Shown here: positions 31,310-38,690 of the stretch, piece after piece
How positions within the stretch are numbered: position 1 is the stretch's first letter
How the letters are laid out: the number at the start of each line of letters is the position of its first letter
Assembly (NCBI RefSeq): GCF_030813695.1
Contig: NZ_JAUSVA010000002.1
Span: 7,587,501-7,651,500 of the forward strand
Direction of reading: 5' to 3'
Source: Kitasatospora herbaricolor
GTDB taxonomy: Bacteria > Actinomycetota > Actinomycetes > Streptomycetales > Streptomycetaceae
Length of the DNA stretch: 64,000 bases
Program-made: the position numbers and the translations under genes
Notes under the pieces: generated by a model
Told to the model about the DNA's origin: nothing
Database searches by the model: none
What the model saw: only the letters and a program-made list of their open reading frames with translations

Positions 31310-32467
31310 ATGACGGGTACCCGGATGTCCGAGGACGGGGCGCCGGCGCTGCCGGACCCCGCTGCGGTCGACCCGGCGGTGCTGGCCACCCTGCTCGCCC
31401 GGCACGGCTGGGTGCGGCGCGGCGGCCCGACGGCCCGCTACGGACGGTGGACCCCGCCGGGCGACAGCGACCCCGGCACCAGCGTGCTGGTGCCGGCCGG
31501 CGGCGGCTTCGACGACGCGGTGGACCTGCTCGCCGACGCGGTGACCGCCCTCTCCCGTTCGCACACCCCCTCCGCCCGCTCGATCCTGCTGGCGCTCACC
31601 GTGCCCGGCGACGAGATCCAGTGGCGCCGCGAGCAGCCCGGCGTGCCCGGTGCGGTGACCTGGGAGGGGGAGGAGCGGCTGCACGAGTCGGCCCGGGCGA
31701 TGCTCTCCGCCGCCGCCAAGGCCGCCCGCACCAGGGCCGCCTACTTCGGCGCCCGGCTGGACGGCTGGGCCGGGGACTTCGTGCAGCGCGCCCTGGTGGT
31801 CGGGCCGGCCGCGGCCGGCGGCCTCACCGCCTACACCCCCGCCCCGGAGGGCCGGGGGGCCGTCACCACGCTGGTCCGTGCCCTGGAGGCGATGCGCGAC
31901 GCGGTCGACTACCGGCGGGTCAGCGGCGGCCTGGAGGCCTTCGAGAACGCGGTGCAGAGCGGCGTCAGCCGCGAACTGGTGGAGGCCGTCCAGCAACTGG
32001 TGCGCGGCGCGACCGCCGCGCAGGTCTCGGTGGCCTGGTCGGCCGCCGTCGGCACCCCGGGCGGTTTCGGCGACCGGCGGATCGCGCTGGAGTTCTCCCC
32101 CGGCGACCTGCCCGCCCTGGAGGAGGCCGCCGAACTGCTGGAGCGGATCGAGCCCGCGGTGGCGGTCACGGTGGTCGGCGTCGTGGTGCGGCTGAAGCGC
32201 GGCGGCCCGGCCGGCCCCGGCTCGGTGCGGTTGCGGGTGCTCAGCGGCGCCGAGGTCGCCGAGGTGAAGGTCCGGCTGGACGACCGCGGCTACCGGCTGG
32301 CCGCCGAGGCGCACCTGACCGGGGCCCCGGTCCGGGTCGCCGGCCGGCTGGAGCGGCGCGGGGGGTTCCGCAAGCTCGCCCGGCCGCACGACCTGGAACT
32401 CGTCCGGCTGGAGGACGCCGAGCGCGAGCGGCTGCTCAAGACCCTGGGGGAGGGCGACCCGGACTGA
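31310..32467 (+). CDS. Conserved hypothetical protein next to DUF4365
   Basis: A 385-residue soluble protein with no signal peptide, no membrane helix and no motif I can name. It is rich in Ala, Arg, Glu and Val. An N-terminal helical domain (VDPAVLATLLARHGWVRRGG) is followed by a mixed middle region and a C-terminal part with alternating strands (AVTVVGVVVRLKRGG, VRLRVLSGAEVAEVKVRLD, APVRVAGRLERRGG) that could form an OB-like barrel. The ATG at 31310 has GGGAGGAG at 7 bases. It follows the DUF4365 gene by 34 bp, which suggests they work together. Confidence 0.7.
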   Translation: MTGTRMSEDGAPALPDPAAVDPAVLATLLARHGWVRRGGPTARYGRWTPPGDSDPGTSVLVPAGGGFDDAVDLLADAVTALSRSHTPSARSILLALTVPGDEIQWRREQPGVPGAVTWEGEERLHESARAMLSAAAKAARTRAAYFGARLDGWAGDFVQRALVVGPAAAGGLTAYTPAPEGRGAVTTLVRALEAMRDAVDYRRVSGGLEAFENAVQSGVSRELVEAVQQLVRGATAAQVSVAWSAAVGTPGGFGDRRIALEFSPGDLPALEEAAELLERIEPAVAVTVVGVVVRLKRGGPAGPGSVRLRVLSGAEVAEVKVRLDDRGYRLAAEAHLTGAPVRVAGRLERRGGFRKLARPHDLELVRLEDAERERLLKTLGEGDPD

Positions 32468-32561
32468 CCGGCCGGCCCCCGGAGCCGCGCCGCCCGGCAC
32501 CCGCGACCGCCGCGGGCACCGGAACGGGTATATGGGTGCGCGAGGCGGTCGCCGCTCTCGG

Positions 32562-32567
32562 TACCAT
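32562..32567 (+). promoter_or_regulatory. -10-like TACCAT upstream of thrS
   Basis: TACCAT, 57 bp before the thrS start. The same hexamer precedes pgsA (40933) and rel (54568). No clear -35 is seen. The leader is too short for a T-box. Confidence 0.3.
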
Positions 32568-32623
32568 CGTGAACGCGCAGCGAAGTGCTGCGCCTCACGC
32601 TTCCAGCACGTCAGGAGAGACCG

Positions 32624-34600
32624 GTGACGGACGTCCGGGTAATCATCAACCGCGAACCCGATCGGGAAGAGCGCGTGGTGACCACGGGCACGACGGCCGC
32701 CGAGCTCTTCGCCGACGACCGCTCGATCATCGCTGCCCGGGTCGCCGGCGCGCTCAAGGACCTCGCGTACGCCGTCCAGGACGGCGACGAGGTCGAGCCC
32801 GTCGAGATCGGCAGCAAGGACGGCCTGGACATCCTGCGCCACTCCACCGCGCACGTGATGGCGCAGGCCGTGCAGCAGCTCTTCCCCGAGGCCAAGCTCG
32901 GCATCGGCCCGCCGGTGAAGGACGGCTTCTACTACGACTTCGACGTCGAGAAGCCGTTCCACCCCGATGACCTCAAGGCCATCGAGAAGAAGATGCAGGA
33001 GATCATCAAGCGGGGGCAGAAGTTCTCCCGCCGGGTGGTCGCCGACGACGCCGCCCGCGAGGAGCTGGCCGCCGAGCCGTACAAGCTGGAGCTGATCGGC
33101 CTCAAGGGCTCCGCCTCCGCCGAGGACGGCTCCGACGTCGAGGTGGGCGGCGCCGAGCTGACCATCTACGACAACGTGGACGCCAAGACCGGCGACCTGT
33201 GCTGGGGCGACCTCTGCCGCGGCCCGCACCTGCCGAGCACCCGGCACATCCCGGCGTTCAAGCTGATGCGCAACGCGGCCGCCTACTGGCGCGGCAGCGA
33301 GAAGAACCCGATGCTGCAGCGGATCTACGGCACCGCCTGGCCGTCCAAGGACGAGCTGAAGGCGCACCTGGACTTCCTGGTCGAGGCCGAGAAGCGCGAC
33401 CACCGCAAGCTCGGCAACGAGCTGGACCTCTTCTCCATCCCCGAGGACATCGGCTCCGGCCTCGCCGTGTTCCACCCCAAGGGCGGCATCATCCGCCGCA
33501 CCATGGAGGACTACTCGCGCCGCCGGCACGAGCAGGAGGGCTACGAGTTCGTCTACACCCCGCACGCCACCAAGGGGAAGCTCTTCGAGAAGAGCGGCCA
33601 CCTGGACTGGTACGCGGACGGCATGTACCCGCCCATGCAGCTCGACGAGGGCGTGGACTACTACCTCAAGCCGATGAACTGCCCGATGCACAACCTGATC
33701 TTCGACGCGCGCGGCCGCTCCTACCGCGAACTGCCGCTGCGCCTCTTCGAGTTCGGCACCGTGTACCGGTACGAGAAGTCCGGCGTGGTGCACGGCCTGA
33801 CCCGGGCCCGCGGCTTCACCCAGGACGACGCGCACATCTACTGCACCCGGGACCAGATGGCGGACGAGCTCGACTCGACGCTGACCTTCGTCCTGGGCCT
33901 GCTGCGCGACTACGGCCTCACCGACTTCTACCTCGAACTCTCCACCAAGGACCCGGAGAAGTTCGTCGGCTCGGACGAGGCGTGGGAGGAGGCCACCGAG
34001 GTCCTCCGCAAGGTGGCCGAGAAGCAGGGCCTGCCGCTGGTGCCGGACCCGGGCGGCGCGGCCTTCTACGGCCCGAAGATCTCCGTCCAGGCCAAGGACG
34101 CGATCGGCCGCACCTGGCAGATGTCCACCATCCAGCTGGACTTCAACCTGCCGGAGCGCTTCGACCTCGAGTACACCGCGGCGGACGGCTCGCGCCAGCG
34201 CCCGGTCATGATCCACCGCGCCCTGTTCGGCTCCATCGAGCGGTTCTTCGCGGTGCTGCTGGAGCACTACGCCGGCGCCATGCCGCCGTGGCTCGCCCCG
34301 GTCACCGTGGTCGGCATCCCGATCACCGACGAGCACGTGCCGTACCTCCAGGAGGTCGCGGCCGAGCTGAAGAAGCGCGGGATCCGGGTCGAGGTGGACG
34401 CCTCGGACGACCGGATGCAGAAGAAGATCCGCAACGCCCAGAAGCAGAAGTTCCCGTTCATGCTGATCGCGGGCAACGAGGACATCGAGGCCGGCGCCGT
34501 CTCCTTCCGCTACCGCAACGGTGAGCAGAAGAACGGCGTGCCGGTCGCCGAGGCCATCGCCGAGATCGTGGACGCCGTGGAGCGTCGCATCCAGGTGTGA
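32624..34600 (+). CDS. thrS: Threonyl-tRNA synthetase
   Basis: Class II synthetase that charges tRNA-Thr. The 658-residue product has an N-terminal TGS domain and a second editing (SAD) domain with the zinc/editing histidine motif HSTAHV (near residue 76). Catalytic motifs follow: MNCPMHNLIF (with the zinc-binding Cys), RLFEFGTVYRYEKSG and FTQDDAHIYC (motif 2), and a C-terminal anticodon domain (VTVVGIPITDEHVPYLQEVA). The GTG at 32624 has AGGAGAG upstream. It starts the conserved actinobacterial order thrS-HIT and ends in a perfect hairpin. Confidence 0.97.
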   Translation: MTDVRVIINREPDREERVVTTGTTAAELFADDRSIIAARVAGALKDLAYAVQDGDEVEPVEIGSKDGLDILRHSTAHVMAQAVQQLFPEAKLGIGPPVKDGFYYDFDVEKPFHPDDLKAIEKKMQEIIKRGQKFSRRVVADDAAREELAAEPYKLELIGLKGSASAEDGSDVEVGGAELTIYDNVDAKTGDLCWGDLCRGPHLPSTRHIPAFKLMRNAAAYWRGSEKNPMLQRIYGTAWPSKDELKAHLDFLVEAEKRDHRKLGNELDLFSIPEDIGSGLAVFHPKGGIIRRTMEDYSRRRHEQEGYEFVYTPHATKGKLFEKSGHLDWYADGMYPPMQLDEGVDYYLKPMNCPMHNLIFDARGRSYRELPLRLFEFGTVYRYEKSGVVHGLTRARGFTQDDAHIYCTRDQMADELDSTLTFVLGLLRDYGLTDFYLELSTKDPEKFVGSDEAWEEATEVLRKVAEKQGLPLVPDPGGAAFYGPKISVQAKDAIGRTWQMSTIQLDFNLPERFDLEYTAADGSRQRPVMIHRALFGSIERFFAVLLEHYAGAMPPWLAPVTVVGIPITDEHVPYLQEVAAELKKRGIRVEVDASDDRMQKKIRNAQKQKFPFMLIAGNEDIEAGAVSFRYRNGEQKNGVPVAEAIAEIVDAVERRIQV

Positions 34601-34630
34601 GGCCCTCGGTGGTGACACCGGAGCGGTGAA

Positions 34631-34667
34631 CGGTGCGGGGCAGACTCCACGAGTCTGCCCCGCACCG
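34631..34667 (+). terminator. Terminator of thrS
   Basis: A perfect 17-bp stem (34631-34647 with 34651-34667) with a 3-base loop and a short CTTTG tail, 30 bp after the stop. Confidence 0.75.
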
Positions 34668-34668
34668 C

Positions 34669-34696
34669 TTTGCAAGCCGCCCTCGGCGAATATGCT
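34669..34696 (+). promoter_or_regulatory. Promoter of the HIT gene, leaderless type
   Basis: TTTGCA (34669-34674) and TATGCT (34691-34696) are 16 bp apart, and the ATG at 34704 is 7 bases past the -10. That puts the transcription start at or next to the start codon. Confidence 0.5.
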
Positions 34697-34703
34697 GATC
34701 AGC

Positions 34704-35252
34704 ATGACGAGTGAGCCGGAACTGCAGCGGGGCGTCGGGGAGCCGGACGGCTTCCGCCGCCTGTGGACCCCCCATCGGATGGCCTACATCCAGGGCGAGA
34801 ACAAGCCCACCGGCCCGGCTCCGGACGACGGTTGCCCGTTCTGCTCGATCCCCTCGCTGAGCGACGAGGAGGGGCTGGTCGTCGCCCGCGGCACCGCGGT
34901 GTTCGCGGTGCTCAACCTGTACCCGTACAACGGCGGCCACTTGATGGTCGTCCCGTACCGGCACGTGGCCGACTACACCGAGCTGGACGCCGCCGAGACC
35001 GACGAGCTCGCGGTCTTCACCAAGAAGGCGATGACCGCGCTGCGCGCCGCCTCGGGGGCGCACGGCTTCAACATCGGGATGAACCAGGGCACGGCCGCGG
35101 GTGCCGGCATCGCCGCGCACCTGCACCAGCACGTGGTGCCGCGCTGGGGCGGGGACACCAACTTCATGCCGGTGGTGGGCCACACCAAGGTGCTGCCGCA
35201 GCTGCTCGCCGACACCCGCAAGATGCTGGCCGAGGCCTGGCCGCAGGGCTGA
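34704..35252 (+). CDS. HIT family hydrolase/phosphorylase
   Basis: A histidine-triad nucleotide-binding protein that acts on dinucleotide polyphosphates or nucleotidyl conjugates. In actinobacteria the thrS-linked member resembles an Ap4A phosphorylase. The 182-residue product has the triad HLHQHVVPRW (near residues 139-148), preceded by GFNIGMNQGTAAGAG, and a Cys pair in DDGCPFCSIP near residue 50 that may bind zinc. The ATG at 34704 is supported by a leaderless promoter; an ATG 12 bases upstream overlaps the -10 box. It follows thrS but has its own promoter. Confidence 0.92.
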   Translation: MTSEPELQRGVGEPDGFRRLWTPHRMAYIQGENKPTGPAPDDGCPFCSIPSLSDEEGLVVARGTAVFAVLNLYPYNGGHLMVVPYRHVADYTELDAAETDELAVFTKKAMTALRAASGAHGFNIGMNQGTAAGAGIAAHLHQHVVPRWGGDTNFMPVVGHTKVLPQLLADTRKMLAEAWPQG

Positions 35253-35289
35253 CCCGGCCCCGGCCGCCGGCCTGCGGCCGGACACCAGG

Positions 35290-35326
35290 GCGGGGCCCGT
35301 ACCGGTCGCACCGGTACGGGCCCCGC
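35290..35326. terminator. Bidirectional terminator, HIT / membrane protein
   Basis: A perfect 17-bp stem (35290-35306 with 35310-35326) between two convergent genes. Confidence 0.7.
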
Positions 35327-35338
35327 CGTGGTGCGGGC

Positions 35339-36988
35339 TCAGCCCGCCGGGTACTCGTCGAACAGGAACGGCCGCACGCTCTGCAGCTCGGACTTCAGGA
35401 TGCCCACCCGGTTGCTGAACCGGCTGGTGTCGATGTCGTGCTCGTCCAGGAAGTCGACCAGCGCGGCGGTGACCGCCGAGACCACCGGGGTGGCGCTGCG
35501 GAGCACGTCGTCGCTCTTGTCCCGGCTCGCCCAGGTCTTGGTCACCCAGGCCGAGCGCAGCCCGAACGGCTCCGGCAGGCCCATCCCGCCGCCCAGCCAG
35601 CCGAGCAGCACGGGAGCCCGCATGAAGGGCGCCCGCAGGGCCTGGCGGATGACCTCGTCGTTGTCGATGAGCGGCAGCTGGACGGTCTCCTCCTCCCAGA
35701 ACTTGCCGGTCTTCTGGCGGGTCAGCTCCTTGGGCTTGGGCTTGCCGGTGAAGATGCCGTGCACCGGACCCAGGGCGTACCCGGAGACGGTGATCTGCAG
35801 GATGTTGGACAGTACGACGATCTCCACCAGCACGGTCGAGATCAGCTGCCCCTGGTGCAGCACGAACTGGGTGGCCACCGCGTGGCGCGGGCCGCTCTGG
35901 CCGAAAGTCTGCTTGTTGGCGATCTCCTGGACGGCGTGGTCGCGCATCACGAAACCGTCGCCGTCCATGCTGGCGCCGCCGGGACGGCCGATCTCGTCGG
36001 CGCCCTCCGGGATGTGCTGGATCACCCAGTGGTTCACCGAGTAGGCCGGCATGCCGCCGTTCGCCACCTCGCTGCGGCCCAGCCCGCCCAGCCGCTCGCC
36101 GATCTTGCGGGCGAGGTCCCAGGTGTGGAAGGTCCGGAAGTCCGGGTGGCCCTCGGCGGGCTTCAGCTCGGCGCTGACGTCCCAGGAGCCCCAGCGCCGT
36201 CCGGCCCCGAGCAGGCCCTTCGGCCCGGCGTAGTGGTGGACGTTGGTCTCCTGCTCGGCCTCCAGCCGGCCCAGCTGGGCCTTGAGGGTGGCGGCCTTCT
36301 TGTCCATGTCGTCGCGCGGCACCGCCTTGGGGACGGTCGCGGCGGGCCCGTTGCCCTCGACCAGCCCGAGCCAGCGGGACCGGAGGTCCTCGGTGCTGCG
36401 CAGCACGATCCGCTTGGCGATGAACCAGCCGGCCACGGGGGCGAGCGCCATCACCCGGAAGTACAGCGCCCACACGCCGGTGACCGGGGGCCGGACGGCG
36501 AGCAGCACGGCGATCAGGCCGACGCCGACCAGCACCAGGGTGCCGTAGATGTCCTGGCGGCCGGAGGAGTCCTTCTTGAGCCAGGCCCGGATCTGGAAGG
36601 CGGCCAGCCAGAGCAGGGTGCCGGGCAGGAAGAGCAGGCCGCTGACCAGCGTCACGATCATGAGCTTGCGGTCGCGGGCGTCGCGCAGCTCCTGGGCGGC
36701 CATGCAGTGCTGGACGACCATCCGGGCGTCGACGCCGAAGGAGGGCACCAGCGGGTTGCGCTTGGCGCCGAGGGTGCGGGCGATGACGGCCTTGCTGAAG
36801 GCCTCGCCCAGGTTGGGCCGCAGCAGCTTGAACCGGCCGCCCTTGATCTTGCCGGGCTGGACGTCCTCGAAGGCCTTGAGGTCCGAGTCGCGGTAGGCGA
36901 CCGAGGAGAGCGCCTGGGTGACCGCCGTCTGCGGGCCCGCGTCCGTACGGGGTATCTGCGCGCCCGGGGTCATGTCGAGTTTGGTCAC
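35339..36988 (-). CDS. Large predicted membrane protein, unknown function
   Basis: A 549-residue protein with at least four hydrophobic segments. Three lie between residues ~105 and 205 (LMIVTLVSGLLFLPGTLLWL, IYGTLVLVGVGLIAVLLAV, VWALYFRVMALAPVAGWFI) and one near residue 400 (LISTVLVEIVVLSNILQI). The rest is soluble and looks conserved in style, without a motif I can name. The GTG start at 36988 has GGAGGAGGG about 10 bases upstream; an ATG five codons in is possible. It is monocistronic between two convergent/divergent neighbours. No function can be proposed. Confidence 0.75.
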   Translation of the reverse strand: MTKLDMTPGAQIPRTDAGPQTAVTQALSSVAYRDSDLKAFEDVQPGKIKGGRFKLLRPNLGEAFSKAVIARTLGAKRNPLVPSFGVDARMVVQHCMAAQELRDARDRKLMIVTLVSGLLFLPGTLLWLAAFQIRAWLKKDSSGRQDIYGTLVLVGVGLIAVLLAVRPPVTGVWALYFRVMALAPVAGWFIAKRIVLRSTEDLRSRWLGLVEGNGPAATVPKAVPRDDMDKKAATLKAQLGRLEAEQETNVHHYAGPKGLLGAGRRWGSWDVSAELKPAEGHPDFRTFHTWDLARKIGERLGGLGRSEVANGGMPAYSVNHWVIQHIPEGADEIGRPGGASMDGDGFVMRDHAVQEIANKQTFGQSGPRHAVATQFVLHQGQLISTVLVEIVVLSNILQITVSGYALGPVHGIFTGKPKPKELTRQKTGKFWEEETVQLPLIDNDEVIRQALRAPFMRAPVLLGWLGGGMGLPEPFGLRSAWVTKTWASRDKSDDVLRSATPVVSAVTAALVDFLDEHDIDTSRFSNRVGILKSELQSVRPFLFDEYPAG

Positions 36989-37183
36989 GGGTGGTGTGCC
37001 CTCCTCCCCTTGTCAGCGGCAGGTTACCGTGCCCCGGTGCCGTCGCGCGGGTGATCGTCTGAACACTTGTCACGCGACGTCGGGTACCGGCCGTTCCGGC
37101 ATGTTTCCCCGGATCGGGCCGCTTCGATCCTCGGGCGGCGGTTCCGGTGCCCCGGCTGCGGCCGGATGGGGGACGATCGGTAC

Positions 37184-37621
37184 ATGAGCCGAGCGGTGAC
37201 GAGGGATCCGGTGCTGGTCTTCGACGGGGACTGCGCCTTCTGCACGACCTGCGTGAACGCGGCGGAGCGCTATCCGCGGCAGACCCTGGCCTCGGGCGGC
37301 TGGGAGGCCGTGCCGTTCCAGTTCGCCGATCTCGCGGAGCTGGACGCCCGGGCCGGCGGGCGCGGCGAGGTGACCCGGGAGCGGGCCGAGCGGGAGGTGC
37401 TCTGGGTGACGCCGGACGGGCGGGTGTACGCCGGCGCGCAGGCGGTGGCGCGGCTGCTGATGCGCTCGGGCGGGGCGTGGGCGTACCTGGGCGGTGTGCT
37501 GGCCCTGGCGCCGGTGCGGCCGGTGGCGGCCGCGGTGTACCGCTGGGTGGCGGCGAACCGCGGCCTGATGCCGGGCGGGACGCCGGCCTGCGCGCTGCCG
37601 CGGGGCGGGCCCGGACACTGA
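37184..37621 (+). CDS. DCC-type thiol-disulfide oxidoreductase (DUF393)
   Basis: A 145-residue member of the DUF393/DCC family. It has the diagnostic N-terminal motif VFDGDCAFCTTCV (near residues 12-24, CxxC pair underlying the proposed redox role) and the later AVARLLMRSGG and YRWVAANRGLMPG segments. It is predicted soluble or membrane-associated. The ATG at 37184 has GGGGGA about 10 bases upstream; the ATG at 37166 is in frame and possible. It is divergent from the large membrane protein and convergent with the LAXTG protein. Confidence 0.85.
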   Translation: MSRAVTRDPVLVFDGDCAFCTTCVNAAERYPRQTLASGGWEAVPFQFADLAELDARAGGRGEVTRERAEREVLWVTPDGRVYAGAQAVARLLMRSGGAWAYLGGVLALAPVRPVAAAVYRWVAANRGLMPGGTPACALPRGGPGH

Positions 37622-37641
37622 GCACCCGGACGGCGGCCCCC

Positions 37642-37683
37642 GGCGGTGCCGGCGGGAGCCGATCGGCCCCCGCCGGCACCGCC
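37642..37683. terminator. Bidirectional terminator, DCC / surface protein
   Basis: A perfect 15-bp stem (37642-37656 with 37669-37683) between the two converging genes. Confidence 0.7.
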
Positions 37684-37696
37684 GGGTGCGATCAGG

Positions 37697-38479
37697 TCAG
37701 TGCCGGCCCGCCTGACGGCGGCGCATGACCAGGACGGAGCCCGCGCCGACCAGCCCGAGCGCGGCGAGCACGGTCAGGCCGATGTTCGCTCCGGTCGAGG
37801 CCAGGCTGCCCGAACCGGTCGCCTCCGTGGACGCGCTGGGCGAGGGCGACCCGCCGGCGGCCGCGTCGACCGTCGAGCCGGTCGAGGGGGTGGGGGTGGC
37901 CGCCGGGCCGGACGGGACGCCGGTGGAGGCGGAGGCGGAGCCCGAGGGCGTCACCGAGGCCGTGGCGCTCGGGGACACGGTCGCCGCGGGCGACGTGGCC
38001 GCGGGCGACGTGGAGCCGGACGGCGCGGGCGTGGACGGCTTGGGGCTGGGGGAGGAGCTGACGGCCGGGCAGGTGTGCGAGAGGTTGAACCACTTCACCT
38101 CACCGCCCTTCACCTCGGCGCTGGCCGAGGTGAGCTTGGCGCCCGGGGCCGAGGCGACGTAGGCGTGCTTGGTGGTGGGCGGCCCGAACACGGTGACGAC
38201 CTGCGGGGTGCCGTTGTCGAAGGCGACCGTCAGCTTGACGAAGTCCGTCGAGTTGCCGGGAAGCACGAAGTGCCAGCCGTCCTGGTCGGTGCCGATCGTC
38301 CCGCACTTCGTCTCGTGCTCGCCGAACCCGGCGGCCGTGACGGGAAGGTCCTGGTGGACGGGGACGGTGTAGGTGGTGCCGACGGCCGCGAGGGCCGACG
38401 GCGCCGTGGGGAGGAGGATGAGGCCAGCTGCCGCCGCCGTGAAGGCGGCGCGGGTGGTGAGGGAAGCGCGCATGGTCAC
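37697..38479 (-). CDS. Sortase-anchored surface protein (LAXTG type)
   Basis: A 260-residue exported protein. It has a signal peptide (hydrophobic core AAFTAAAAGLILLPTAPSALA, cleaved near residue 31), a ~105-residue beta-rich domain with two Cys (KCGT and HTCPA), a Ser/Thr/Pro/Ala-rich wall-spanning linker of about 85 residues, the sorting motif LASTG (near residue 229), a hydrophobic helix and the positive tail RRRQAGRH. LAXTG is the motif of class E sortases of streptomycetes, so the protein should end up attached to peptidoglycan. The GTG at 38479 or the ATG two codons later may be the start. Its ligand is unknown. Confidence 0.88.
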   Translation of the reverse strand: MTMRASLTTRAAFTAAAAGLILLPTAPSALAAVGTTYTVPVHQDLPVTAAGFGEHETKCGTIGTDQDGWHFVLPGNSTDFVKLTVAFDNGTPQVVTVFGPPTTKHAYVASAPGAKLTSASAEVKGGEVKWFNLSHTCPAVSSSPSPKPSTPAPSGSTSPAATSPAATVSPSATASVTPSGSASASTGVPSGPAATPTPSTGSTVDAAAGGSPSPSASTEATGSGSLASTGANIGLTVLAALGLVGAGSVLVMRRRQAGRH

Positions 38480-38690
38480 CGTTCGCTGTCAGGAGTGGGG
38501 GCGAGGGCCGGACCGGTCCGGTGGGACCGGCCCGGGGCCGTCTCACTGTCCTTCAGCGCCACAGCCGTCCCGGGCGTCACACTCCTGACATAACGTTTCG
38601 CTGAACGGGCCGCGCCACGGCCGCCGCCGGTACTGCGCCGCCCCGGCAGGCCCGCCGCCCCGCCGGAACGACCGCCCGGCCTTCGCCCGG

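Noticed and set aside
32520..32623. T-box leader for thrS
   Set aside because: Too short, and no T-box sequence or specifier hairpin was seen. The same applies to hisS and aspS.
31241..34705. Minus-strand ORF of 1154 codons
   Set aside because: Antisense to the hypothetical protein and thrS. Composition is typical of a shadow frame.
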